Source of the DNA: a virus
Virus record (IMG/VR): IMGVR_UViG_3300013286_000064
Coordinates: 1-22,475 of that record
Direction: 5' to 3' (one strand)
Length of the DNA: 22,475 bases
Both the position numbers and the translations under genes were made by a program. The number at the start of each line of letters is the position of its first letter. Positions within the stretch are counted from its first letter, which is position 1. Below, piece by piece: positions 7,312 to 15,796 of the stretch. Under the pieces are notes generated by a model. That model was not told the origin of the DNA. It did not search any database and saw only the letters and a list, made by a program, of their open reading frames with translations.

Positions 7312-8162
7312 GACAGTTTCTACTTACACTCGGTGACAAACAATCTAAGACTATTGTGTTTGATATACTGTCAACATCTATTGCGAATCGGTGGGCGGAT
7401 GAAATTGCTAAAGGTTATCCGCTGTACGAACAAGATAGGTTTAAAGGTTGGCCAGAAAGTCCAAGGACAGAAGCATACTATTATTACCAATTAAAAGAGC
7501 AAGTATCTATAGTCAATAACTATCAAGCAAATTTAATTCCTAATATACTTCATATGTTTACGCAGGATACATTAAACGTATTGCATAAACACTTTGAGGA
7601 CTTGCGGGGATCTATTGATGCAGGCACTGAGTTTTACAACAATGCACCGGACTATGTGAAATCTGCTGTAGATAAATTTAATGTATTGATACACGAGCTA
7701 GAACATTACATGCGACATTTTGGATATCCAGAATTAGTCGGAACCTACAAGGATAGACCCAGGATTGAATTGTTGTCCGAGGACTACAAGCAGTTTACAT
7801 TTAAATGGAAATTTGGTTATATGTATATTAATTACTGCGAAGTAGGTAAACCTTTACTTGATGTGTTTAAGGACAATGATCATCTCGTAGGGCACGATAA
7901 CATACGCCCATTGACATATTATAGCGCAGACTTTACAATTAAGTTTGGCCCAGATACTACTGAAGAAGTTTACCAAAAACGGTTAACACAATTTAACGAA
8001 TGGTATGCAAAACAAAATTTTAACTTTGATCAGTTATCGTTGGGTATGATTCCTGTAGCAAAATTAAACTTAAAAGACAGTAACCTATTAGGAATATCAT
8101 CTGATGGTATAATATCATTGTTATCCCAATATCAGAATATCAAATCAACATGCTTAAAATAA
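7308..8162 (+). CDS. Unknown 284-aa protein between two radical SAM genes
   Basis: I do not recognise this family. It is soluble, aromatic-rich (YYYYQL at 57-62; FTFKWKFGYMYINYCEVGKPLL in the middle) and has no signal peptide. Residues 124-134 (FNVLIHELEHY) contain H129-E-L-E-H133, which formally matches the HExxH zinc-protease motif, but the helix looks like an ordinary amphipathic one and no third ligand is evident. The start overlaps the upstream stop as ATGA and the end overlaps the next radical SAM gene by 13 bases, so all three are probably translated together. It may be a substrate, scaffold or partner of the flanking radical SAM enzymes; this is inference from position only. Confidence 0.6.
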   Translation: MRQFLLTLGDKQSKTIVFDILSTSIANRWADEIAKGYPLYEQDRFKGWPESPRTEAYYYYQLKEQVSIVNNYQANLIPNILHMFTQDTLNVLHKHFEDLRGSIDAGTEFYNNAPDYVKSAVDKFNVLIHELEHYMRHFGYPELVGTYKDRPRIELLSEDYKQFTFKWKFGYMYINYCEVGKPLLDVFKDNDHLVGHDNIRPLTYYSADFTIKFGPDTTEEVYQKRLTQFNEWYAKQNFNFDQLSLGMIPVAKLNLKDSNLLGISSDGIISLLSQYQNIKSTCLK

Positions 8163-9070
8163 CGGGACGCTGGGGACACGAAAGTTCTATTAAAGTAGAA
8201 TGGAACCTTGGTAAACGCTGTAACTACGACTGTACATACTGTCCATCTGCCATACATGATAATACCAGCAAACATACCGATATAGAAATACTTAAAGATG
8301 TTGTAGACAAGTTAGTATCGTTAGGCAAACCAATACGTCTTAGTTTTACAGGCGGAGAGCCTACAGTACATCCTAAGTTTGAAGAACTAATCAACTATGC
8401 TAAACATGTTGGTATTCATTGGATCAGCGTGACTACCAATGGTACACGTAAACCCGAATGGTATGATAGACTACGTGTAGATCAATTTGTGTTTAGTGTG
8501 CATTTTGAGTACGACTATAAAAAAGTCATTCATACAATAACAAGCCTTAAGAATTTTAGCAAGACATCTATAGTTGTACAACTAATGGCTCATCATGATC
8601 ATATAGAAAATGTTAAAGATGTTGCAGAGTACTTAAAAATTATGGAATTTCCTTTTACTGTACGCAGAATACGTTGGACAGAAGGTGACCATAATATATT
8701 TGACGATATGCGATATCATCCTGATGATTTTAAATGGATGATTGAACAAGAAGCAACTGTTAAGACCAACGTGATCATTTGGTTAAATGACGATACTCAA
8801 ATACCAAAACATGCTAACGATGTAATTAAAGAGCATCTTAATCAATATAAGGGATGGTCGTGCAATGCAGGTATAGAAAGCCTAATGATTAATTGGGACG
8901 GAGAGGTACATCGGGCAACTTGTAGGGTTGGTGGAAGACTCGGAAATATATACAAGGGAACATTCGATGTGCCTAGTAAGCCTGTAGTTTGCGATCGTGA
9001 TTTCTGTACCTGCGCGGCTGACATTCCTTTAACTAAAACAAGTATTTTAACTCTGAAAACGTCTTCTTAA
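8150..9070 (+). CDS. Radical SAM protein with C-terminal SPASM-like domain
   Basis: A 306-aa protein. C24-N-Y-D-C28-T-Y-C31 is the radical SAM cluster motif, and T67-G-G-E-P71 is the SAM-binding motif. The C-terminal third has five cysteines in the order SCNAG, ATCRVG, PVVC and FCTC (about residues 240-292), with NWDGEV between the first two. This is the pattern of a SPASM or shortened twitch domain holding an auxiliary cluster. The start is ATG at 8150, 13 bases before the upstream stop. The stop TAA at 9068-9070 lies 38 bases inside the opposing gene. Likely acts with the other two plus-strand genes; substrate not visible. Confidence 0.87.
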   Translation: MLKITGRWGHESSIKVEWNLGKRCNYDCTYCPSAIHDNTSKHTDIEILKDVVDKLVSLGKPIRLSFTGGEPTVHPKFEELINYAKHVGIHWISVTTNGTRKPEWYDRLRVDQFVFSVHFEYDYKKVIHTITSLKNFSKTSIVVQLMAHHDHIENVKDVAEYLKIMEFPFTVRRIRWTEGDHNIFDDMRYHPDDFKWMIEQEATVKTNVIIWLNDDTQIPKHANDVIKEHLNQYKGWSCNAGIESLMINWDGEVHRATCRVGGRLGNIYKGTFDVPSKPVVCDRDFCTCAADIPLTKTSILTLKTSS

Positions 9071-10334
9071 AGTCTGTTCCGCGCTGTGTATCTGTAGTAG
9101 TTAGATAGTCTTCTAACATAGGCAATTTGTTCGTCCAATCTTCGGCCATCATATACTGCACTAGACCTTGCCAACGTTTAAATCCATATGGGTTTTGCAT
9201 AAACTCTGCATCAGTACTTCTCCTAGAACAAAAGTGCTCTACATTCTTTGCTACTTTTGCTTTTAGATGACTGGGCAACACTCTAATATTTAGATAGCTT
9301 GGCAAGTACACAAGATGTGTGCCAACAAGTCCTGCACCGTAAGGAGGCAAATTAATCTTTTTAAAGTTTCTGCTTTCTTTCCAATGTACTAACTCTGGAA
9401 TAGTAAGGACATTTAACAACTGAACAGCACATGCAATATTTACAGTTATGTTTTTAGGAGTATCATCTAGTCGAAGTAAGTTAGCGACTACGTTTTCCCA
9501 TTTGCTAGGGTAACGTATATAATCATTACGACTGCCTACTGCATCAACGCTGAAATTAAATTTAACTTCCTTAAAATGATTCCATAGTTCAAATAGCTTT
9601 TCTGGAAGCTCTAAGCCGTTGCTGTTATAGCGTAGTGTACATAACTTAGCCGCACCTGTTTCTACCATAAACTCTAGTATCTTGTAATGCTCGGGTATCA
9701 GTAAAGGTTCCCCTCCGGCAAAGTATAGCTCGCGGATATTATATGCTTGCAAGCGCATGTCACTTAGGAAGCTACCTTTCTTATACCATGTATAATCAAA
9801 GTCACTATTCCACTGCTGATCTTGTTTTAGTTCAATAGTCTTGTACTTGGGATACTGTAGCTTCCATTCTTTGATCCAACTACTACTGTCATGTGGACTG
9901 CACATGATACATTTAAGTTGACACAAATTACCTAGTCGTAAATCAAAGTATGGAATGTCAACAGGTAAGCTACCATCTTTGCCCGTAGCATCTATAATAG
10001 TTGTCATGTCTAAGCGTTCATTCCAAACTGCGGATTCCCATTGTCGCTTACTTACAATACCTTTAGATTCTTCTTCAAAGCATTTAGTACAGCTAGGTGG
10101 AACGTTGCCTTCGAGCATTTGGAGACGCACGGTTTTCATGTAATTACTGTTCCAAATTTCTGCAATAGAATGAGTTTGTAGATTCATTACTTGGCCGTTT
10201 TGTTTTACCAAGCCAACTTCTTTACTATCTTCATCGCCTGCTCCACTGGCATTGGCTGTACAGCACACCCGCACATCTCCGTTAGGGCGTGTTGCTAAGT
10301 GTATCCAGGGCAATGGGCAAAATGTTTTAGACAT
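9033..10334 (-). CDS. Radical SAM protein with N-terminal Cys cluster (twitch-type)
   Basis: A 433-aa protein from ATG 10334. An in-frame start at 10385 would add 17 residues and overlap the upstream gene by 59 bases, so I prefer the downstream one, where the family motif SKTFCPLPW begins at once. Auxiliary ligands are C6, C24-C25 and C82-T-K-C85. The radical SAM motif is C138-Q-L-K-C142-I-M-C145, and AGGEP is at 206-210. The tail R-G-T-D-F-K-K-T-F-S-E-L matches the C-terminal signature of the paralogues at 6058 and 15771. The last 38 bases overlap the convergent SPASM gene. Probable function: radical modification of an unknown substrate, perhaps a peptide or sugar. Confidence 0.87.
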   Translation of the reverse strand: MSKTFCPLPWIHLATRPNGDVRVCCTANASGAGDEDSKEVGLVKQNGQVMNLQTHSIAEIWNSNYMKTVRLQMLEGNVPPSCTKCFEEESKGIVSKRQWESAVWNERLDMTTIIDATGKDGSLPVDIPYFDLRLGNLCQLKCIMCSPHDSSSWIKEWKLQYPKYKTIELKQDQQWNSDFDYTWYKKGSFLSDMRLQAYNIRELYFAGGEPLLIPEHYKILEFMVETGAAKLCTLRYNSNGLELPEKLFELWNHFKEVKFNFSVDAVGSRNDYIRYPSKWENVVANLLRLDDTPKNITVNIACAVQLLNVLTIPELVHWKESRNFKKINLPPYGAGLVGTHLVYLPSYLNIRVLPSHLKAKVAKNVEHFCSRRSTDAEFMQNPYGFKRWQGLVQYMMAEDWTNKLPMLEDYLTTTDTQRGTDFKKTFSELKYLF

Positions 10335-11391
10335 CTTCTTTTTGATCCCTAGGCTGTGCAAATGATACTTTATTAGATCGGCCACATGTTCGTGAACAAG
10401 TAATTAATTTTTTAGTTGTCCAGTACTTAGTCCAGCAAGTTTGCCAAGGCTCTGAATCTATAATATCTTTAATAGAATTATCAACAGCATTAACATTACC
10501 TAACGTGTTCATTAGGCCTGCATACTCATTTCTAATTTCATATCTAACACTGGATAGCGGATTATCTTCTATATGGTTATAAGGAATACTAGATAACCAA
10601 CAGCAAGGGAATACATTTTTGTAAGCATCAATGTATAGCTCTCGTTCCTTTTGAGCATAGCAGTCTATTTCCATAGTATCCATAACTTGTTTGTAATTTT
10701 CTATTACCTTCTTGTCAATGAATACCATCTTATTATCACTAGAAGGTTCTAAATGATAAACAGTTTCTCCTTGCTTGTTTAGTACAGGGTATTGCGGATC
10801 CAGCAAGAAGCGAGAGCTATTCTTTACTGTAAAGGTAGTAAATCCTAAATCTTTAGACATTTGTCTTGCTTCTTCTACTTGATGTTCGTTATGCTTAAAT
10901 CGAATAAACACCCACTCGGCTTCTATACCTTCTTCAATTACAGCTTTGGCGTTACGTATAATAGTATCAAAGTCTGTTCCTATTCTATAGATACTATGTG
11001 TATCTGCTAATCCGTCTAGAGCAAATACTATTCCGTTCTTATCTGGCATTGCCTTAGCCAACTGTTTCCACCAACTAACAGATCTAGCACTACCGTTAGT
11101 GTGTATCCGCACAGGCATGCCGGGTGCAATTTCTTTAGCGTATTCGCACATCTTAATAAGATCATTATTAAGTATAGGATCACCAAAATTACCACAGAAG
11201 TAAAAACTTCTAATCTGCTGAAATACTTCAGCAGTCATTACAGCTTTAAAATCATCAATGGTCCACCCTGCAGATGAAATTAAAGGATTGTCTAATCCGC
11301 CGTGTATGTTTCGACTGCACATAGGACAACTGGCCTGGCAGTTGTTAGTGATCTCTAAATGTATTTGTTGTAACTCGTTAAACTTGAACAT
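10327..11391 (-). CDS. Radical SAM/SPASM protein with GDP-variant SAM motif
   Basis: A 354-aa protein from ATG 11391. The open frame extends to 11445, but this start gives a modest 14-base overlap with the upstream gene and begins MFKFNELQQIHLEITNNC, typical of the family. The cluster motif is C18-Q-A-S-C22-P-M-C25. The usual GGEP is replaced by G67-N-F-G-D-P72, a variant common in SPASM-type enzymes. The C-terminal region has cysteines at IDCYAQ, FPCCW, WQTCW and TCSRTC, consistent with a SPASM domain holding auxiliary clusters. It lies directly downstream of the QueC-like gene and overlaps the next radical SAM gene by 8 bases. Confidence 0.87.
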   Translation of the reverse strand: MFKFNELQQIHLEITNNCQASCPMCSRNIHGGLDNPLISSAGWTIDDFKAVMTAEVFQQIRSFYFCGNFGDPILNNDLIKMCEYAKEIAPGMPVRIHTNGSARSVSWWKQLAKAMPDKNGIVFALDGLADTHSIYRIGTDFDTIIRNAKAVIEEGIEAEWVFIRFKHNEHQVEEARQMSKDLGFTTFTVKNSSRFLLDPQYPVLNKQGETVYHLEPSSDNKMVFIDKKVIENYKQVMDTMEIDCYAQKERELYIDAYKNVFPCCWLSSIPYNHIEDNPLSSVRYEIRNEYAGLMNTLGNVNAVDNSIKDIIDSEPWQTCWTKYWTTKKLITCSRTCGRSNKVSFAQPRDQKEDV

Positions 11392-12106
11392 CAATAGCCC
11401 ATTGTCGTTCTTTGCACCAGAAGCACTCTTTACATAAAGGAACATATTGGCCCGGTGTATATGATTTATAATCTATATCCGCAAACTCGCCTTCGCAACT
11501 GCGTGTTATTTCAAACAGATCCGTTAGATCCATATCTCTATACTGTTTAATAACCCAAGACTTTTCAGTAAATCTAAAAGGATGTACAGCCCAGCAATCC
11601 ATATGTTTCATTAATACTAAATGCTTATTATCTTCTGTTAGATCTACATCTCTAGGACTCAGTCCTTTAAACTCTACATTTTTAGGATTACGAGTAACTG
11701 CATTGTAATATGCATCTATGTTATGATGATGACAGATAAACTCTGCATAGGCACGTTGCTGTATGTTATCCCCACTAACTTCTTTTCCATATTCATCTGT
11801 TAGGATACGTCCTTTATTGCCCCATTCAAGATCAGGTGCTATGAAATTAGTATGTCTTTGAAATCTTATATTAGGAAACTTTATAGTCAACCATTGTATA
11901 ACTCTATCTGCATCGTACTGTTGCCACGGGCGTGTCTTCCACATACGCACATGATTAATGATATATATTGTAGTATGATCTCCAATAAACGAGCATATAA
12001 GGTATGCAAGTAGAGCAGAGTCTGCTCCGCCACTAACGCTTATAGCAATGTTTTTCCATTTCTTATCAAATGGTATATTAACGGTATCTACATTATAGAA
12101 ATTCAT
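11378..12106 (-). CDS. QueC-like PP-loop ATPase
   Basis: A 242-aa N-type ATP pyrophosphatase. The PP-loop S25-G-G-A-D-S30 adenylates a carboxylate or similar group. Near the C-terminus C204, C225, C228 and C231 (LCKECFWCKER) resemble the zinc site of QueC, the 7-cyano-7-deazaguanine synthase. In QueC the first Cys is only about nine residues ahead of the CxxCxxC; here the gap is 20. Length is close to QueC. No QueD, QueE, FolE or transglycosylase gene is in the window, so a 7-deazaguanine role is unproven, and amide or nitrile formation on another substrate is possible. Overlaps: ATGA with the SGNH gene upstream, 14 bases with the radical SAM gene. Confidence 0.75.
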   Translation of the reverse strand: MNFYNVDTVNIPFDKKWKNIAISVSGGADSALLAYLICSFIGDHTTIYIINHVRMWKTRPWQQYDADRVIQWLTIKFPNIRFQRHTNFIAPDLEWGNKGRILTDEYGKEVSGDNIQQRAYAEFICHHHNIDAYYNAVTRNPKNVEFKGLSPRDVDLTEDNKHLVLMKHMDCWAVHPFRFTEKSWVIKQYRDMDLTDLFEITRSCEGEFADIDYKSYTPGQYVPLCKECFWCKERQWAIDVQV

Positions 12107-13065
12107 TTGATATAGTCTATTGATTTATTGCAAAATTGCAAGTGACTAGATGCACCTGGGTGTCTTCCATCCCTGCTAAACTCAGCAGTATTCTCGTACT
12201 TGCCTCCAAGATTTTCAAAATAAGGAATTAACATCTCAGAATCCTTGCCTAAAAAATTATACAGTAGATTGTAAGTTGACGGAGACCAACTTGAAAAATA
12301 AATTTTAGTATTATTCTCCCTTGCAATCTTTGTGCAAAGTAACACAGTTTTTAAAGTATTGTATTCTAAGTATTCGTCTGACAATACACTATAGATCTTT
12401 CTTAAGTACGATTCGTCGGTTCCTATGTTAGGACCAACGTCCTGAACAACTAAATCTGTTTCATTTATTTTAGGAAATTCTAATCTAGATATTTCAGGCA
12501 ATAAAAATATTGCGTAGTCAAACTTTTTATGCTGTGACATTAACTCAAAGTATCGAGCAGATCGATTAAAACTTGATCCGGGCACACCAAAATTATAAGG
12601 AGTCGCATTTAATGCCTTTCCTATGAGTGTTGGAAAACAATCGGCTTCTGGTACACCAACACCAAATGTTAAACTACATCCAAAAAAGGCAACTGATGTA
12701 TCAGTATCCCCTAAATCAAAGTCACCACGAAATCCGTAATCGTTTATATCATAAACAACATCTTCTAATGTATAAAGAGTTGTTTTGTTAGCAATAGCAT
12801 CTGCTGAATCAAGTTTTTCTTGTTCAGTTAAGAAATACAAAGTTTGAGAAGCATAGTATATTTCTTTAGTCAACAATCCTTTTAAATCCTTAATAGAAGT
12901 TTGCTTCCATAAATCAACTACACGGTTGTCTATTGCGTCCCAAGGCATGAGGCCGTCCCATTCGTGTAGTGCAATAAGAGAAGGAACTGCACGTAAGAAC
13001 TTTGATTCTGCAGAAGGCAGTTTGGTAAAATCAATTAGTTTTAATAATAGATCAAAGTCTTTCAT
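12103..13065 (-). CDS. SGNH-hydrolase-like protein with GCS nucleophile motif
   Basis: A 320-aa protein from ATG 13065, which has AGGA 5 bases upstream and an ATGA overlap with the preceding stop. The open frame continues to 13122, but the extra 19 residues would overlap the methyltransferase gene by 61 bases. The N-terminal 120 residues have no known motif. The SGNH part starts at FFGCSLTFG (127-135), where the classical GDS is G129-C130-S131. It continues with NFGVPGSS and ends with D299-G-R-H302-P, the block V Asp/His pair. Ser131, Asp299 and His302 form the presumed triad. Such enzymes remove or add acyl groups on sugars, among other substrates. The Cys for Asp change is conservative for catalysis. 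Confidence 0.72.
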   Translation of the reverse strand: MKDFDLLLKLIDFTKLPSAESKFLRAVPSLIALHEWDGLMPWDAIDNRVVDLWKQTSIKDLKGLLTKEIYYASQTLYFLTEQEKLDSADAIANKTTLYTLEDVVYDINDYGFRGDFDLGDTDTSVAFFGCSLTFGVGVPEADCFPTLIGKALNATPYNFGVPGSSFNRSARYFELMSQHKKFDYAIFLLPEISRLEFPKINETDLVVQDVGPNIGTDESYLRKIYSVLSDEYLEYNTLKTVLLCTKIARENNTKIYFSSWSPSTYNLLYNFLGKDSEMLIPYFENLGGKYENTAEFSRDGRHPGASSHLQFCNKSIDYIK

Positions 13066-13655
13066 CTTGTTCCTATAATCATCCAACGTGTATACAATGG
13101 CAATTCTAACTCCCCTGCCCACAGCACATTTATATGGCTTTGTTTTTTAAATTCTTCTAAATTCTTTGCTGTTCTAATGTGCTCAGGTATATCATAGTTA
13201 TTGCTTTGTAAGACCAGCATACTATCTTTAGGGGTGTATGTTAACCAACGATCGTATTCCTCTTGAGTAAGATGCTCGCAACTTGTGTTTATGATAATGT
13301 CGGCACTCATATGCATTGGATGACTTATATCCACTATGCTTGCACGGAATCTGCCCTGCATCTCCTCTAGCTTGTTCATTGTTTGTGCAATGGGCTTACA
13401 AGTAGGGTCAATATCGTAGCTGGTGATATGTGTAATTGGAATATTGCTTTGAAACAACATACTGGCCAATGTTCCTACCCAACCTGCACATATCTCAACA
13501 CTAGATCCTGCATGCACATGCTCATCTAGATTATCAATTAGCCATTCCTTGCTTTTGAGTTGACCAGACCAGAATGCATCCATCGTGCGTATAGGATCCG
13601 GGCTTTGACGGATAGCTTGCATCCAATGATGTAGATGTTCTGTATCAATTAGCAT
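13062..13655 (-). CDS. Class I SAM-dependent methyltransferase-like protein
   Basis: A 197-aa protein. V53-E-I-C-A-G-W-V-G61 resembles motif I of Rossmann methyltransferases, with the glycine-rich turn relaxed. SYDIDP at 79-84 fits the acidic residue that binds the SAM ribose, and ADIIINTSCEHL (about 118-129) fits motif IV. The target could be a sugar, amino acid or nucleobase; no target-recognition domain is present and the protein is small. Overlaps are 11 bases with the upstream SGNH gene and 4 with the downstream one. The start is ATG at 13655. Confidence 0.7.
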   Translation of the reverse strand: MLIDTEHLHHWMQAIRQSPDPIRTMDAFWSGQLKSKEWLIDNLDEHVHAGSSVEICAGWVGTLASMLFQSNIPITHITSYDIDPTCKPIAQTMNKLEEMQGRFRASIVDISHPMHMSADIIINTSCEHLTQEEYDRWLTYTPKDSMLVLQSNNYDIPEHIRTAKNLEEFKKQSHINVLWAGELELPLYTRWMIIGTR

Positions 13656-14526
13656 TTATAAAATCGTATATTTCTTTAGCAATTATTGATTGCCCTTTGT
13701 GTGTAGGATGCACACAATTAGTAATGTATTCACTAGGTTTGGTAAGTTGAGAATAGTGGGTCCACCAACCTCCGCCACCTAAATGACTCATGCCTTCTAA
13801 TTCTAATAGATAGTGCAAGAAAGACTTATGTCCTTTAGGGTACAAGAAATTATTCCAATTTATCTTATCAATTAGCTTTTTATGCTCTCTACCCAATATA
13901 GGAATGTTACTTCCGAGCGTTTTACTCAACCAATCTTTGTTTGCCCTAGCATCAAAACCATTTGTTATGATTAGTTTATAATTATCCGCTTGGCAATATG
14001 TTTGTGCGTCAAGTATGTTTAGTATCAGTTCCCCGGCCATGAACTCATTAGAGTAGATATTCTTTTCGTATGCCTGCCATAGATCTGGGTGTGTGGCTCC
14101 AGGGTCGTGTGGGTTTGGCCACATAGTTTGGAAAGCATAGTGTTCTTCTGCACCGTAATTTTTCTTAACAAAATCAAATCTCTCTAGCCCTGTTAACATA
14201 TAAACTACTATAACTTCGTCTGCAAGTGATAGGTCAACTCGTGTGTTAAGATATATTTGTTTTAATGCTCCCCTGTTACCAATGCCAGCTTGTCCAAAAT
14301 TTACAGGTATGTAGTCATCTAGATATGTTTGGCATATTTGATTGACCCAACTACCCTGATATTGTTCTGCTATTAGTTTTTTATCGTTAGTATAGATAGG
14401 AATATTGTATTCGTGCTTTTTCCAAGTTGCATCTGTGTATGCACCAAGCCCCTGCGTAAAACTATCCCCAAGGCCAATAATAACCTTATTACCTTTCTTT
14501 AATTTAGGAACTGCAAAATTATACAT
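13645..14526 (-). CDS. SGNH-hydrolase-like protein with Asn in place of catalytic Asp
   Basis: A 293-aa protein. Block I is G18-L-G-D21-S22-F-T-Q-G-L-G, a textbook GDS motif with Ser22 as nucleophile. NFGQAGIGNRG (about 76-86) supplies the block II Gly and block III Asn. Block V reads T-N270-C-V-H273-P-T-H-K-G: His is present but the usual Asp three residues before it is Asn270. This could weaken hydrolysis or shift the enzyme to transfer chemistry. The start is ATG at 14526, with 8 and 11 base overlaps to its neighbours. It probably belongs to the same pathway as the GCS-type SGNH gene at 12103. Confidence 0.75.
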   Translation of the reverse strand: MYNFAVPKLKKGNKVIIGLGDSFTQGLGAYTDATWKKHEYNIPIYTNDKKLIAEQYQGSWVNQICQTYLDDYIPVNFGQAGIGNRGALKQIYLNTRVDLSLADEVIVVYMLTGLERFDFVKKNYGAEEHYAFQTMWPNPHDPGATHPDLWQAYEKNIYSNEFMAGELILNILDAQTYCQADNYKLIITNGFDARANKDWLSKTLGSNIPILGREHKKLIDKINWNNFLYPKGHKSFLHYLLELEGMSHLGGGGWWTHYSQLTKPSEYITNCVHPTHKGQSIIAKEIYDFINAN

Positions 14527-15796
14527 TAAAATATTCCTTACAATAATTTACAAGCTCAGTAGAAGCCATAGGTCTTTTATGTTTAGATTCGTGAAACATT
14601 TTGTAGTTATGTTCTAATATTTCGCTCATGCTTTCAAACCAACTTAGTTTATCCTCTATCGAATCTATTCTCTTCAGCTCTGTAATTATAGCATCTATTC
14701 TTTCAAAAGTCGATAAGTTATCGTAGGTTTCATTAATGAACCCATCAAATGTTCTGTAGCCCATATCACGCATTGCTTGTAAACTACCCTTGCCTCCTAA
14801 TATAATAAACGGATGCATACATGCTATAGGCTTGAAGGTTTTTTCACTAATGAATAAAGCATTGTCATTGTCTGCAAATATAGGTTCGCTTACTACTGTT
14901 ACCCAAGTATCTTTATATATCTGTTCCATGATTCTATCAATGTAGAAGCCATCGTCAAATTGGACATTTGATTTGCCATATACTTCTAAAGGTAGCACGG
15001 TTCTTGCTTCCTGTAGAAGTTCTTCGTTGGGTAATTTATTGTCTAAGTAGGCTTTGTTATCTTTGTAGTCGTTCATACTAACTAACCCAATATCCAATAT
15101 GCCTGCTTCAAACATTTTTATATAAAACCATATACGGTGAGATCTCAATCTCTTTTGTAAACAATTAAATGTTTTGATACTGTTAGATTTTTTATATCTT
15201 ATGTTCTCTTCCCAATTGGGGTAGATGTTATATTTTTCACTTATAAACCTAACGTAAGATTCAAAGTGTGTGAATGGTATAGTTTTAATCTTGTTAGTCT
15301 TATTACCGGCCCACTGTGCATAATCCTCTGCTGTTTTCCAGTTGCCTGTAACATATACAACTGCTTCTGGAGGAATAGTATACTTGACACAACTTTCGTG
15401 AAACCATTGCCATAGGTACGGTGTATGGTATCCTTCCAAGCATTGATCTAATAACAGCACAGCCCGACCTTCTTGGAGATCTCTTAGGTATGTAGGATTT
15501 AACCATTCAAATAGATTCTTTTTACCTCTAGGAGTTGTCCAGTTATCTGGATGATGTCTTACCCCTGATGCAATAATATAAGGGCTAGGTTGCTCACCAA
15601 ACTTAAAGTTTTGCTTAGTGTATAGTAACACGTCTTGCTCTACATGATCGTATGTAAGAGTAACTGTTGCTAATATGCAGGGATGAAAGCGGGTTAGCCC
15701 CGATGGATTAAGATCTGGGCAGTCTATAAAGTTTTCTAGACTATCTTCTTGATTCCGTTCAAATGCAAAATTAAGAAGAAAGGGCTTTGCAGTCAA
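14519..15796 (-). CDS. Glycosyltransferase-like protein (EKTFKPIA motif)
   Basis: The C-terminal third carries the motif ISEKTFKPIACMHPFIILGGKGSL, then MRDMGYRTFDGFI and NETYD. This resembles the nucleotide-sugar half of GT-B glycosyltransferases such as exostosin- or fucosyltransferase-like proteins, where Glu-Lys and a Gly/Ala-rich turn bind the donor. The same motif occurs in the gene at 19375. The start is uncertain. An ATG at 15913 gives 464 aa but overlaps the upstream gene by 143 bases with low-information sequence. TTG at 15796 gives 425 aa and a 26-base overlap, so I use it. Neither has a clear ribosome site. Activity is inferred from the motif only. Confidence 0.6.
   Translation of the reverse strand: MTAKPFLLNFAFERNQEDSLENFIDCPDLNPSGLTRFHPCILATVTLTYDHVEQDVLLYTKQNFKFGEQPSPYIIASGVRHHPDNWTTPRGKKNLFEWLNPTYLRDLQEGRAVLLLDQCLEGYHTPYLWQWFHESCVKYTIPPEAVVYVTGNWKTAEDYAQWAGNKTNKIKTIPFTHFESYVRFISEKYNIYPNWEENIRYKKSNSIKTFNCLQKRLRSHRIWFYIKMFEAGILDIGLVSMNDYKDNKAYLDNKLPNEELLQEARTVLPLEVYGKSNVQFDDGFYIDRIMEQIYKDTWVTVVSEPIFADNDNALFISEKTFKPIACMHPFIILGGKGSLQAMRDMGYRTFDGFINETYDNLSTFERIDAIITELKRIDSIEDKLSWFESMSEILEHNYKMFHESKHKRPMASTELVNYCKEYFNV

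Noticed and set aside
7692-7706. HExxH motif (HELEH) in the unknown 284-aa protein
   Set aside because: No third zinc ligand or metalloprotease context; the segment reads as an ordinary charged helix, so a protease call is not supported.
11392-11445. Longer N-terminus for the SPASM radical SAM gene
   Set aside because: The extension overlaps the QueC-like gene, including its zinc-site cysteines, and adds residues that do not look like the family; ATG 11391 is the better start.
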